Assembly (NCBI RefSeq): GCF_016745395.1
Contig: NZ_JAERVJ010000005.1
Coordinates: 186,001 to 250,000, forward strand
Source: Methylocystis sp. Sn-Cys
GTDB taxonomy: Bacteria; Pseudomonadota; Alphaproteobacteria; Rhizobiales; Beijerinckiaceae
Length of the DNA: 64,000 bases
Direction: 5' to 3'
In this document: piece by piece, positions 1-8,232 of the stretch
Position numbering within the stretch: position 1 is the first letter of the stretch
Layout of the letters: each line of letters opens with the position of its first letter
Notes under the pieces: model-generated
Database searches by the model: none
Seen by the model: the letters and a program-made list of their open reading frames with translations, nothing else
What the model was told of the DNA's origin: nothing
Position numbers and translations under genes: made by a program

Positions 1-1818
1 ATAAGCCAGAATATTGCCGCCGGCGACAGCCGCTAATCCGACCAGGACGCGCAAGCTCGCCTCTGGCCACCGCGCGAAGACGAACAGCAACCCGCCGGCG
101 GATGCGAAGGCGAAGGGGATCGCCAGCGCCCAGATCAGCCAGCGGCGGTCGGCGCCGCCCGACCAGCCCTCGAACGGAACGGCGGCGATGTCGATTTGCG
201 CGCCCGGCAGGCGCACTGCCGTGACCAGCGCGTCCGATCCCTCGTCGAAGAGCTTCTGATCGCCCTGGAAAGCCGGTTGCGGCGTTCCGTCCTGCTCCAA
301 GCGCATGGCGAAGCGGTATTTCTGCGAATCTGCGCAAACGCCCAGATGGCAGACGAGCGCCTTGCGGTCGATCAGCACCGTGGAGAAGCCCCAGAAATTG
401 TCGGCGGACGGCCGCTGATCTCCCAGAAACACGGGCCGCCGATAGAGGAACGCCTGATCGCCATTGGGCATGTTCACCGGGCCGGAGAACACGGGGATTC
501 CCGTCTCTATGGCGCGCTGATTGGCGGCGGCGTCGGCGGCGGAATGCGCCAGATCGTGGCCGATCAGCGCCTGGTCGATCGAGTCCGCGGGTTCGACCTG
601 GCTGATCTTGCCGCCGCGCGCCAGACGAATCGACATGAGGTCGGGGTTCGCGCGCCGGAGCCGCTGGGCGAACTGGCGGAACTCGGCCTCGGAGAAATCC
701 GGATGCGCCGAGACAAAGGCCGACAGATTGCTGCTGACCGACAATTCTTCCGTCACGTCGCGGGTGGCGCGGCTGGTGACGAGCGCGAGCTCCTTCTGCA
801 TGGCGTCGCGCGAGGCGCCGGCTGCGCGACTCACTTCCAGCCGATCGAGGATCGTGGCGAGCCCGAGGAGAACCAGAAAGACGGAAGCAGACGCCCCGAA
901 GGCCCAAAGGCGGCTGCCGAGCGGCAAGCCCGTCGCGCCGCGCAGCCAGACGAACGCGACCGTTCCGCAAAACAGGGAAAGAAGAAGCGCGAGCCCACGG
1001 ATCATCCAGCGATTGGGCGAGTCCTGGCTCCAGCCGTCCGACGGCAGCGCGGCAACCTCGATCCGCACGCCGGGGAAACGTATGGCGCCGAGCGCCGGCT
1101 GCGCGGCGGCGTCGAAGAGGCTCGGATCGCCGCGCAACATCCCGCGATATTGCTGATCGACGAAAATCTTCATCGCCATGCGGTATTTCGGGCGAGGCTC
1201 GCACAGCCCGAGCTTGCATTCGATGTTGGGGCCCGCTTCGACGGTCAAGCCGACGAAAGCGGGCTTGGCGCCGGGGCCCGGCGCTCCTTCCGTAAAAACC
1301 GGCCGCGTATAAAGCAGGCCCGGCTCGCCGTCGCGCAGCGCGAAGGGACCAACCAGCGCCGGCGCCCCCTTCTCGATCGCCCGCGCGATGGCGGGTTCGG
1401 AGGCTAGAATATGCGTCTCGATGCGATCGATCGCCGCGCGGTTTTCGGTATAGGGCTCGATCCGCGCCACTTTCCCGTTCTTCACCAGGAACACCCGGCG
1501 CAGATCGGGATTCTCGCGGATGAACGGGCGGATGTAATTGGCGAAGGCTTGCTGGTCGATATTCGGATTAGCGCCGACCAATGCGCTGAGGCCCTGCACG
1601 ACGGCGACCTTTTGCGTGAGGTCGCGCGTCGCCCCGCTGCTCATCGCCTCCAGCTCGACGACCGCATCCTCGCGCTGTTTTTCCAGCCAATTATTGCGGT
1701 CGATCCGTTCGGCGACGACCGCCGCGACGATCACCGCCAGCGCCACCGCCAGAGCCGCTAACGCCGGCTGCCAGAGCGAAGTCGTCCGGGATTGCCGAAC
1801 GACGTTTTGTTTATCCAT
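1..1818 (-). CDS. Tandem CHASE-domain membrane sensor, C-terminus cut by the window edge
   Basis: The reading frame starts at an ATG with GAGGG upstream and stays open to base 1, so 606 residues are seen and any output domain (histidine kinase, GGDEF or similar) lies outside. A membrane segment at about 17-40 is followed by an extracytoplasmic domain (about 45-260) with CHASE-like motifs NYIRPFIRENPDLR and LLYTRPVF. Two membrane segments (about 271-290 and 305-323) lead into a second copy (about 346-545) carrying FRQFAQRLRRANPDL and FLYRRPVF, then two more membrane segments (556-581, 590-606). CHASE domains are periplasmic ligand-binding modules of signalling receptors. The domain assignment is from motif recognition and the signal sensed is unknown. 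Two CHASE units in one chain, each with its own membrane anchors, is unusual. Confidence 0.8.
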   Translation of the reverse strand, partial: MDKQNVVRQSRTTSLWQPALAALAVALAVIVAAVVAERIDRNNWLEKQREDAVVELEAMSSGATRDLTQKVAVVQGLSALVGANPNIDQQAFANYIRPFIRENPDLRRVFLVKNGKVARIEPYTENRAAIDRIETHILASEPAIARAIEKGAPALVGPFALRDGEPGLLYTRPVFTEGAPGPGAKPAFVGLTVEAGPNIECKLGLCEPRPKYRMAMKIFVDQQYRGMLRGDPSLFDAAAQPALGAIRFPGVRIEVAALPSDGWSQDSPNRWMIRGLALLLSLFCGTVAFVWLRGATGLPLGSRLWAFGASASVFLVLLGLATILDRLEVSRAAGASRDAMQKELALVTSRATRDVTEELSVSSNLSAFVSAHPDFSEAEFRQFAQRLRRANPDLMSIRLARGGKISQVEPADSIDQALIGHDLAHSAADAAANQRAIETGIPVFSGPVNMPNGDQAFLYRRPVFLGDQRPSADNFWGFSTVLIDRKALVCHLGVCADSQKYRFAMRLEQDGTPQPAFQGDQKLFDEGSDALVTAVRLPGAQIDIAAVPFEGWSGGADRRWLIWALAIPFAFASAGGLLFVFARWPEASLRVLVGLAAVAGGNILAY

Positions 1819-1933
1819 TTTTCCCTCGTCGGGCCAAACTTAGGCTTTGGCCTAGCTTAGGAGACTCTAAAGCTCAAGTAGCTCAACTGATGTGCGGCAC
1901 GGCGCTTTCCAGTTAGAGCCACACATCTCGGGG

Positions 1934-1981
1934 ACCGTCATGGCCGGGCTCGTCCCGGCCACCCACGCCGAGGGGCACGGC
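1934..1981 (+). repeat. Dispersed palindromic repeat, family A
   Basis: GTCATGGCCGGGCT followed by CGTCCCGGCCACCCACGCC can form a hairpin. A closely similar copy lies at 8052-8100, and inverted copies lie at 2101-2139 and 8162-8200. It resembles REP-type extragenic elements common in Rhizobiales. Confidence 0.75.
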
Positions 1982-2100
1982 AAAACTTGGGGTGTCGTCG
2001 CTATGGATTAAGTTCTTGCGGGGTTTGCGATCTTGGAAGTCCTGTCGCCTCTCGTCGACGCAAACATTCCCATGAATGCCCAGCGTTTGCTGTCATTCGC

Positions 2101-2139
2101 TCGGCGTGGATAGCCGGGACAAGCCCGGCCATGACGAGG
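2101..2139 (-). repeat. Dispersed palindromic repeat, family A (inverted copy)
   Basis: TCGGCGTGGATAGCCGGGAC followed by AAGCCCGGCCATGACG is the inverse of the copy at 1934-1981. Together the two could pair across about 120 bases. Confidence 0.75.
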
Positions 2140-2145
2140 ACATTG

Positions 2146-3006
2146 CTAGGAGCGCGGCTTCCGCTCGAAGAGGACGCGCGCCAGGAAGCCGACCCCCGCA
2201 GCGGCGAAAAGCGCCGCAATGCGCCAGGAAAATAGATTGGCCAGCAGCAGCGCGATCGCCGCGAGAACCGCCGCGATCACCATGCCGCGCAGGGCCGTTG
2301 GGGAAAGAATTGGCGTATCGGACGGCCGCACGATGGGGCGCGGAATCACTTGCTCCATGACGCTGGCGAGAACGAGCCCCGCGCCGGGGTCGATGAGCAG
2401 GCGATAGGTGTCGATCGTGGGCGCCTGATAGGGAAATGCCGCCCCGCCTCTGGCCGGCTCATGCGCAAATGCAGTCGCCTCCCACCGGTCGGCGTCGACG
2501 CGCGCCAGATAGAGATCGAACAAGCGCAGGCCGCCGGCGGCGTCATAGGCGGGCACGCGCGCCTTGAGCGCATAGACGGACTGAGGCGAATTTTGCGACG
2601 GCAGCCGATCGGGCGAAATCTGGCTCGCGGTTTCGATCAACCGGCGGACGGGGACGCCGCGCTCCTCCGCCGCGCCGCGCAGCAAGATTTCGACTTCGCG
2701 CAGGATCGACTGTTCGGTCAGCCGGCCGTCCCGCAGCTCGGCATTCATCGGCCGGACCGCCTCCTGCGCATAGGAGGCCTTGGCGGCGGCGACTGAAAGC
2801 AAACGGTCCTCGCCGCTGCTCATATCCGGCACGGGAAGAACAAGGCTGTCGAAAAGATGCGACATGCCCTCGGCCGGGGCGCCCGCTATTGTCGGCGGCG
2901 GCGCGTTGGGCGCCGTCGTCGGCGTGACCGACGGGCGATGGGCGACGCGCAAGCTTTGCGTATCCGTCGCCACTGGCGGCAGCGGCGCGATCTTCTCGAC
3001 GCTCAT
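2146..3006 (-). CDS. Hypothetical membrane protein with C-terminal hydrophobic pair
   Basis: This 286-residue protein is not one I recognise. The start ATG follows a strong GAGGAGG site. The first 45 residues are rich in Pro, Ala and Thr and look disordered. A soluble region (about 60-220) follows, with no motif I can name. Two hydrophobic helices close the chain (about 238-258 and 262-280) and end in a basic tail (ERKPRS). The gene lies 55 bases downstream of the creatininase-family gene on the same strand, so co-transcription is likely. A membrane-anchored cytoplasmic protein is the simplest reading. No function can be given. Confidence 0.75.
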   Translation of the reverse strand: MSVEKIAPLPPVATDTQSLRVAHRPSVTPTTAPNAPPPTIAGAPAEGMSHLFDSLVLPVPDMSSGEDRLLSVAAAKASYAQEAVRPMNAELRDGRLTEQSILREVEILLRGAAEERGVPVRRLIETASQISPDRLPSQNSPQSVYALKARVPAYDAAGGLRLFDLYLARVDADRWEATAFAHEPARGGAAFPYQAPTIDTYRLLIDPGAGLVLASVMEQVIPRPIVRPSDTPILSPTALRGMVIAAVLAAIALLLANLFSWRIAALFAAAGVGFLARVLFERKPRS

Positions 3007-3061
3007 CGCGGGCCTCCTCGCGGCGCGCGCGCCGCCTGCGTTGTTCCATCCGCCAGCGGCG

Positions 3062-3859
3062 CTATTCGCTCTTCAAGCGCGCGAGGTCGAACGCCTCGAC
3101 GTCGCGCAGCAATTCGATGAAAGCCGTCGCCCAATAATCCGCCGTCGCCTCGCCCTTTTCGGCGCTCGCTTTGGAGGCGTCGCCCATGGCGCCCGAGGGC
3201 GACAGATCCTGCGTCAGCCAGCCGAAGCCCGCCGGCCGATCGGCGCGCAGCCAGGCGAAGTCGCGCTCGAAATCCAGCGTCGCGGGCGGGAAATTCTTGG
3301 CGCGTCCCATGTCGACCAGCTCGGGCCGGAAGGCGAGCATCAGAGAGGTCTCGATCTCGCCGCCATGAATGCCGTGGCGCTGCTCCTGCGCCGAGAAGAG
3401 CCCGTCGGGATAGCCGAAACGCGCCCAGGAGCAGGTGACTGCGAGAAGGCCGAGATGCGCCCGCAGTTCGAGCGCGACTGTGGAGATCAGCGCGGAATTG
3501 CCGCCGTGCGAATTCATCAGCACGAGTTTTTTCACGCCGGCGCGCGCGACGCCTTCGGCGATGTCGAGGAGCATGCGAGAGGCCGTCTCCTGCGACAGCC
3601 ATAAGGTGCCGGGGAAGTCGCGGTGTTCGAGCGAGACGCCGACGCTCTGCATCGGCAGGAAGACGGCGTCGAGGTCTTCGGGCAGGCGCGCCGCGACGCG
3701 CTCGATGCAGCCCTCCATGATCATGGCGTCGACGCCGAGCGGCAGATGCGGGCCATGCTGCTCGACGGCGGCGATGGGCAGCACGGCGATGACGCCGGAC
3801 ATGTCATGCGCGCGTATGTCGCGCAGGGAAAGCTCGGACCAGAAGCAAGAGGGCAGCAT
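3062..3859 (-). CDS. Creatininase-family amidohydrolase
   Basis: This 265-residue protein has the creatininase/MftE fold signature: AAVEQHGPHLPLGVD near the N-terminus, NSHGGNS in the middle and GIHGGEIETS further on. The His, Asp and Glu residues in these motifs form the dinuclear metal site in the family, which hydrolyses cyclic or linear amide bonds (creatinine, formamidopyrimidines, and mycofactocin precursor in MftE). I chose the ATG giving MLPSCFWSEL because family members usually begin just before this; a TTG nine codons upstream is the alternative. No mycofactocin or riboflavin-pathway gene is adjacent, so the substrate stays open. It probably shares a transcript with the membrane protein gene downstream. 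Confidence 0.85.
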   Translation of the reverse strand: MLPSCFWSELSLRDIRAHDMSGVIAVLPIAAVEQHGPHLPLGVDAMIMEGCIERVAARLPEDLDAVFLPMQSVGVSLEHRDFPGTLWLSQETASRMLLDIAEGVARAGVKKLVLMNSHGGNSALISTVALELRAHLGLLAVTCSWARFGYPDGLFSAQEQRHGIHGGEIETSLMLAFRPELVDMGRAKNFPPATLDFERDFAWLRADRPAGFGWLTQDLSPSGAMGDASKASAEKGEATADYWATAFIELLRDVEAFDLARLKSE

Positions 3860-3889
3860 GGGCCGATTAAAGCCCGGCTGCGGCAAAAT

Positions 3890-4030
3890 TGCGAGCCTGA
3901 AGGCCGGACCGCGCGCCTTCAGGCGCGCTCAGGCTGTTGACAAAGCGGCGACGGCGCGCGCCGCGTCTTGAGAAATGCGAGCCTGAAGGCTCGCGGTCCA
4001 TCACGCGGACCGCGCGTCTTCAGACGCGCC
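3890..4030. repeat. Hairpin repeats, family D (GCGAGCCTGAAGGCTCGC type)
   Basis: Several short palindromes occur here: GCGAGCCTGAAGG at 3893, GCGCGCCTTCAGGCGCGC around 3919-3936, GCGAGCCTGAAGGCTCGC around 3976 and GCGCGTCTTCAGACGCGC around 4010. Other members lie at 28966-28990, 29189-29253 and 48093-48149. They sit between a gene start and a convergent gene end and could act as weak terminators. Confidence 0.7.
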
Positions 4031-4037
4031 TCATCGA

Positions 4038-4568
4038 TCAGTCGGGACCGGCGCCGAACTCTCCCGGTCCCCTGCCGCCCATATGCCCCGGGTGGCCGCC
4101 CATGTGATGGCCCCTATGCGGGTCGACCGCCCCTTCGACGAGCGCGCCGAACCGGCGCTTCTGCGCCTCGTCGAGGCTGTCGTAGAGCGGCTTGGCGGCG
4201 GCGGCGATCTTTTCCAATTCGCCGGCGTGCGCGACCATATGTTGCGCCCGCCGCTGCAAGGCGCCGAGGGCGTCCGAGTCAGGAGCCGGCGGCGCCTTGT
4301 CGCGCCTCTCGGCGAGATGCGCGATGCGCGCCTTGGCGATGTCGCGCAGCGCCGTTTCGAGCGCAGGCCAGTTTTTCTCCTGGTCGGATTTGAGTTGGAG
4401 ACCCGCCTTCAATGCGGCGATGCGGGCGTCGGAAAAGGCGGCGATGTCCTGCACGGATGGGTGCGGCGGATGCACGAATGGCTCGGCGTTCGCCGGCTGC
4501 GCGGCTTGGGCGGCCGCCGCGCCGCAAAGAGAGAAGGCTGTGGCGATAACAAGAAGAGACTGACGCAT
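4038..4568 (-). CDS. Exported LTXXQ/Spy-CpxP-like protein
   Basis: This 176-residue protein begins MRQSLLVIATAFSLC, a clear signal peptide ending near AQAAQ, and an AGGAC site precedes this ATG. An in-frame ATG eight codons upstream would spoil the signal peptide. The mature part is helical, with LKSDQEKNWPALETAL and DSLDEAQKRRFGALVE, which match the LTXXQ-type helices of Spy/CpxP periplasmic proteins. The C-terminus is rich in His, Gly and Met (HRGHHMGGHPGHMGG), which suggests metal binding. Family members are periplasmic chaperones or metal-responsive stress proteins. It is transcribed divergently from the DUF411 gene across about 120 bases, so shared metal-responsive control is possible but not shown. 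Confidence 0.8.
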   Translation of the reverse strand: MRQSLLVIATAFSLCGAAAAQAAQPANAEPFVHPPHPSVQDIAAFSDARIAALKAGLQLKSDQEKNWPALETALRDIAKARIAHLAERRDKAPPAPDSDALGALQRRAQHMVAHAGELEKIAAAAKPLYDSLDEAQKRRFGALVEGAVDPHRGHHMGGHPGHMGGRGPGEFGAGPD

Positions 4569-4691
4569 GAGATGTCCTAAATCACTGTCCACGCCCGGAT
4601 TGTTTCGTTTCAGCTCGCGCTCGGCAATTTAAAGTTCGGTAATGTCGCACTACCTTCGGCATGAGACCCAACCGGACAAAGGAACCTATCT

Positions 4692-5162
4692 GTGCCGCTC
4701 GAAATTTCCCGTCGCCAGGCGACGCTCTTTTTCGCCGCCGCTGGCGCGCTTCTCTCGGGCGCCGCGCGCGCCGAGGACGCCAAGAAGATGATCGTGCACA
4801 AGAGCCCGACCTGCAGTTGCTGCGGCGGCTGGGCTGAGCGCATGCGCGCCGCGGGCTTCATCGTGGAAGAGATCAAAGAGCCCGACATGAACATTTTGAA
4901 AGCCAAGCTCGGCGTGCCGGAGCCGATGACCTCCTGCCACACCGCTGAGCTGGACAGTTACGTCATCGAAGGCCATGTGCCGCCGCAGGCCGTCGCCCAA
5001 TTGCTGAAGGACCGCCCGAAAGTCACGGGCGTCGCCGCGCCCGGCATGCCCATGGGCTCGCCCGGCATGGAGATGGGCCCGCCGGAGACCTACACGCTGT
5101 ATTTGTTCGACGCCTCGGGCGCGCGAGAATTCGGCAAATGGCTCGGAGACAAGCCCGCCTGA
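4692..5162 (+). CDS. DUF411 periplasmic metal-binding protein
   Basis: This 156-residue protein starts at a GTG with AAGGAA upstream. Its N-terminus (SRRQATLFFAAAGALL) is a signal peptide of possible Tat type. The mature protein has the DUF411 core: HKSPTCSCCGGW with Cys41, Cys43 and Cys44, SCHTAE with Cys82 and His83, and EGHVP with His95. DUF411 proteins are often encoded in copper and heavy-metal resistance clusters. A methionine-rich stretch (GMPMGSPGMEMG, about 118-129) is a plausible extra Cu(I) site. Its last 73 bases overlap the 3' end of the convergent flavoprotein gene. The copper role is inferred from the family and from the divergent Spy-like neighbour. Confidence 0.88.
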   Translation: MPLEISRRQATLFFAAAGALLSGAARAEDAKKMIVHKSPTCSCCGGWAERMRAAGFIVEEIKEPDMNILKAKLGVPEPMTSCHTAELDSYVIEGHVPPQAVAQLLKDRPKVTGVAAPGMPMGSPGMEMGPPETYTLYLFDASGAREFGKWLGDKPA

Positions 5163-6454
5163 CCGGCCGCGTCGAGCAAGCCCAGATAGCGGGCGGCGCC
5201 CCTGCCCGCGGCGCGTCCCGTGGCGAACGCCGCCTGCAGCAAATAGCCGCCCGTCGGCGCGTCATAGTCGAGCATTTCCCCGGCGACGAAGACGCCCGGC
5301 ATTTTCCTCAGCATGAGATCGGCGTCGACCTCGTCGAAGGCGACGCCGCCCGCCGTAGAAATGGCGCGCTCCAGCCCCGCGACGCCCGAGACCTTGAGCG
5401 GCGCGTTCTTGATCAGCGTGGCCAGGGCCTCGGCGTCTCGCGGCAAGCCCTCCGGCTGCGCCTCCCGCAGAAGGCCGATCTCGGCCTTGGAGAAGCCGGC
5501 GCGGCGCAGGAAGGTCGCGTGAGACTGTTTGGGCGGGCGACGCGACAGCTTGCGGGCGAGGCAGACCTGGCTGGTGTCGGGACGCAGATCGACGAGAAGC
5601 GTCGTCGCGCCATCCGTCTTCGCCGCCTCGCGCAGGCGCGAGGAGAGCGCGTAAACCGGCCCGCCCTCGAGCCCCTTGGCGGTCACGACCATATCGCCGC
5701 GCGCCGTCGCCTCGCCGTGGCGGAGCAGGACGGTCTTGATCGGCTGGCCCTCGAAATCGGCGCGGAAGATCGGACTCCAGCGAACAAGCGCGCCGCTGTT
5801 TGCGGCCGATAGCGGCGTCACCTCGATGCCTGCGGCTTTCAAGAGGCCGACCCAGCCGCCCTCCGAGCCGAGCTTGGGCCAGGAGGCGCCGCCCAGCGCC
5901 AGCACCACGGCGCCGGCCGCGCGGGAGAATTCATGTCCGTCAGGACCTCTCAGCCGCAGGGCGCCGTCTTGGGCAAAGCCCAGGAAGGAATGCCGCAGAG
6001 CGAAGGTCACGCCGAGCTGGGCGAGGCGCGTGAGCCAGCCGCGCAGCAAGGGCGACGCCTTGAAGCTCGCCGGAAAGACCCGGCCGCTGCTGCCGACGAA
6101 AGTCACCTCACCGAGCTCGGCGCAGAAATCGCGCAGCGCCTGAGGCGGAAAGGCGCGCACGAAAGGCGCGAGACGCTTCGCCGCCGCGCCATAGCGCGAG
6201 ACGAATCTGTCGAGATTTTCGCTGTGCGTAATATTGAGACCGCCACGGCCCGCCATCAAAAATTTGCGCGCGGGGCTCGGCTTGTGCTCATAGATAACGA
6301 CGCGCGCGCCAGCGCGGGCAAGGACCTCGGCGGCGAAAAGCCCGGCGGGCCCGGCGCCGATCACAGCGCAGAACGGAGCGGCGGCGGCGTTAATGTGAGC
6401 GGCCTCCACGCGAACGGCGGCGGAAAATGCGAATGGCGGATGGACTTGTCCCAT
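5090..6454 (-). CDS. FAD-dependent oxidoreductase, HI0933/YhiN-like (TIGR03862 type)
   Basis: This 454-residue flavoprotein has a dinucleotide-binding motif at 30-38 (AVIGAGPAG), followed by GRGGLNITHS at 69-78, the hallmark of the HI0933-like family. Near the C-terminus GVFVAGEMLDYDAPTGGY is the usual second FAD-contact motif. The biochemical function of the family is not settled. About 25 residues precede the FAD motif, so the true start may lie slightly downstream of the chosen ATG. The gene converges with the DUF411 gene and overlaps it by 73 bases. It is divergent from rluD. Confidence 0.88.
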   Translation of the reverse strand: MGQVHPPFAFSAAVRVEAAHINAAAAPFCAVIGAGPAGLFAAEVLARAGARVVIYEHKPSPARKFLMAGRGGLNITHSENLDRFVSRYGAAAKRLAPFVRAFPPQALRDFCAELGEVTFVGSSGRVFPASFKASPLLRGWLTRLAQLGVTFALRHSFLGFAQDGALRLRGPDGHEFSRAAGAVVLALGGASWPKLGSEGGWVGLLKAAGIEVTPLSAANSGALVRWSPIFRADFEGQPIKTVLLRHGEATARGDMVVTAKGLEGGPVYALSSRLREAAKTDGATTLLVDLRPDTSQVCLARKLSRRPPKQSHATFLRRAGFSKAEIGLLREAQPEGLPRDAEALATLIKNAPLKVSGVAGLERAISTAGGVAFDEVDADLMLRKMPGVFVAGEMLDYDAPTGGYLLQAAFATGRAAGRGAARYLGLLDAAGQAGLSPSHLPNSRAPEASNKYSV

Positions 6455-6532
6455 CTCTTGTCACGCTTCTTGACCGGCGTTTTGTTGCGCCCCAGTTAGC
6501 ACGGGCCCCCTGCAAGCGGAAGTAAACTTTAT

Positions 6533-7555
6533 ATGACGGTGGATGAAATTCAGCAAAATGACGCAGCGGGCGAACGCTTCGGTTTTGTCGTCGGGGAGGG
6601 CGAGACCGGCGCGCGGCTCGACCGCTTTCTGGCCGAGCGGCCGGAGCTCGTCGAGGCGCATCTCTCCCGCAGCCGCATCAAGGCGCTGATCGAGGAGGGA
6701 CGCGTCTCGCTTCGCGGCGCCGCCGTGAATGATCCTGCGAAGAAGCTTTTAGCCGGCGACGCCGTGACGCTCGACGTGCCGCCCCCCGCCCCCGCCGAGC
6801 CGCAAGCCGAGGATATTGCGCTCAACGTCGTCCATGAGGACGCGCATCTCATCGTCATCGACAAGCCGGCGGGGCTCGTCGTGCATCCGGCGAGCGGGCA
6901 TGAGAGCGGCACGCTGGTCAACGCGCTCATCGCCCATTGCGGGGAAAGCCTTTCCGGCGTCGGGGGCGTGAAGAAGCCCGGCATCGTGCATCGCATCGAC
7001 AAGGACACGACGGGCCTTCTCGTCGTCGCCAAAACCGACGCGGCGCATCATGGCCTCTCGGCGCTCTTTGCCGACCATGGCCGCACGCTGTCGCTCACGC
7101 GCGAATATCTCGCTTTCGTCTGGGGCGTTCCCGATCGCGCGCATGGGACGATCGAAACCTATCTCGGCCGCCACTCGATCCAGCGCGAACGCATGGCCGT
7201 GGTGCCGGAGTCGCGCGGACGCGAGGCGATCACCCATTGGGAGAAGATCGCCGATTATGGCGTCGCGTCGCTGATCCGCTGCCAGCTCGAGACGGGCCGG
7301 ACCCATCAGATCCGCGTGCATATGGCGCATATCGGCCATCCGCTGATCGGCGACTCGACCTATGGCGCGGGCTTCAAAACCAAGGTCGCCAAGCTCCCCG
7401 AGGCGGCGCGCGCGGCAGTGGAGAAGCTCGGCCGGCAGGCGCTCCACGCCGCGACGCTCGGCTTCGAACATCCGATCACGGGCGAGGAGATGATGTTCGA
7501 AAGCGAGTTGCCGCAGGACCTCGCCGCATTGATAGCGGCGCTCGAACAGATTTGA
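6533..7555 (+). CDS. rluD: 23S rRNA pseudouridine synthase, RluD-type
   Basis: This 340-residue protein has an S4 RNA-binding domain at about 28-80 (RLDRFLAERPEL) and the RluA/RluD catalytic domain, with HRIDKDTTGLLVVAK at 153-167 and the catalytic Asp at 156. TGRTHQIRVHMAHIGHP is the family's third motif. RluD isomerises uridines in helix 69 of 23S rRNA. Length and domain order match RluD rather than the shorter RluA and RluC proteins, though paralogue assignment from sequence by eye is not certain. The upstream flavoprotein is divergent and the SmbP-like gene follows in the same direction with its own predicted promoter. Confidence 0.88.
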   Translation: MTVDEIQQNDAAGERFGFVVGEGETGARLDRFLAERPELVEAHLSRSRIKALIEEGRVSLRGAAVNDPAKKLLAGDAVTLDVPPPAPAEPQAEDIALNVVHEDAHLIVIDKPAGLVVHPASGHESGTLVNALIAHCGESLSGVGGVKKPGIVHRIDKDTTGLLVVAKTDAAHHGLSALFADHGRTLSLTREYLAFVWGVPDRAHGTIETYLGRHSIQRERMAVVPESRGREAITHWEKIADYGVASLIRCQLETGRTHQIRVHMAHIGHPLIGDSTYGAGFKTKVAKLPEAARAAVEKLGRQALHAATLGFEHPITGEEMMFESELPQDLAALIAALEQI

Positions 7556-7561
7556 GCGCAG

Positions 7562-7590
7562 TTGAGGCCGGGGCAAAAATAAGCACTATA
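7562..7590 (+). promoter_or_regulatory. Predicted sigma70-type promoter for the SmbP-like gene
   Basis: TTGAGG at 7562-7567 and ACTATA at 7585-7590 are separated by 17 bases, giving a leader of about 30 bases before the ATG at 7627. This is a pattern match only. Confidence 0.4.
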
Positions 7591-7626
7591 CGCGAAGAGG
7601 GTTTTCATCGCTCGAGGAGGCAAAAT

Positions 7627-7977
7627 ATGTTGTCGCGCCGGTTAACCATCATCGCCATGATGAGCATGGGCCTCGGGGTCTTCGCGCAGCCGGCCTTCGC
7701 CGATCCCGCTTATCTGGAAGACGCGATCACCGAAACCAGGGAAGCCATTGCGGCCGGCAAGCAGCTCCAGGCCGGCTCTTTCGTCGAGCACGCCGATCAA
7801 GCGATCGACCGCGCGCGCAGCGCTGTCTGGCAAACGCCCGTCGACGAGATCCGCAAGGGCATCAAGCTGATGCGCAAGGCGGTGAAGCTCGCGAAGGGGA
7901 CGAATTCCGAGAAGCGCATCGCCAAGGCGACCGAACAGGCGGAATTCGCTCTGGAGCAGTTCGAAGCGGTGAAGTGA
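7627..7977 (+). CDS. Small exported SmbP-like protein
   Basis: This 116-residue protein starts at an ATG with a strong GAGGAGG site. Its signal peptide ends near AQPAFA-DP. The mature part is a repetitive helical protein with heptad-like units (AITETREAIAAGKQ, FVEHADQAIDRARSA, IRKGIKLMRKAVKLAK, ATEQAEFALEQFEAVK), matching the small metal-binding protein SmbP described in Nitrosomonas. The Nitrosomonas protein is very rich in histidine, while I count a single histidine here, so metal binding by the same residues is doubtful. Its place behind rluD seems incidental. Confidence 0.75.
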   Translation: MLSRRLTIIAMMSMGLGVFAQPAFADPAYLEDAITETREAIAAGKQLQAGSFVEHADQAIDRARSAVWQTPVDEIRKGIKLMRKAVKLAKGTNSEKRIAKATEQAEFALEQFEAVK

Positions 7978-8051
7978 TTTGGGGGGCCATTATAGCGTTG
8001 GCCCCTACGCCGACCCATCCCCGCAAGCGCTATAGGATCACGCATCTCAGA

Positions 8052-8100
8052 ACCGTCATGGCCGGGCTTGTCCCGGCCACCCACGCCGATGGGCATGGCT
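8052..8100 (+). repeat. Dispersed palindromic repeat, family A
   Basis: ACCGTCATGGCCGGGCTTG followed by TCCCGGCCACCCACGCCG is a near-copy of 1934-1981. It lies between the 3' ends of the convergent SmbP-like gene and the duplicated exported protein gene. Confidence 0.75.
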
Positions 8101-8161
8101 GACCTAGGGACGGGACCGTGTTTTACGCCAAGACCAATCCGACCAGGTGAGCCGCCATTGC

Positions 8162-8200
8162 CCGGCGTGGATGGCCGGGACGAGCCCGGCCATGACGGTG
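8162..8200 (-). repeat. Dispersed palindromic repeat, family A (inverted copy)
   Basis: GGCGTGGATGGCCGGGACG followed by AGCCCGGCCATGACGG is inverted relative to the copy at 8052-8100. The pair repeats the arrangement seen at 1934-2139. Confidence 0.75.
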
Positions 8201-8232
8201 TGGTGCGACCCTACGCACAGATGACGCCTCCC

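Larger units (their letters stand above)
1819..2145. other. Intergenic region with a pair of inverted palindromic repeats
   Basis: There is no credible gene here. It lies upstream of the CHASE sensor and downstream of the membrane protein gene. It holds two copies of a dispersed palindromic repeat in opposite orientation (about 1934-1981 and 2101-2139), with cores GGCCGGGCTCGTCCCGGCC and GCCGGGACAAGCCCGGC. The rest shows nothing I recognise apart from presumed promoter DNA next to 1818. Confidence 0.6.

Noticed and set aside
196-1407. A 403-codon plus-strand frame
   Set aside because: The opposite strand encodes the tandem CHASE sensor with signal-like helices and paired motifs. The plus frame has none.
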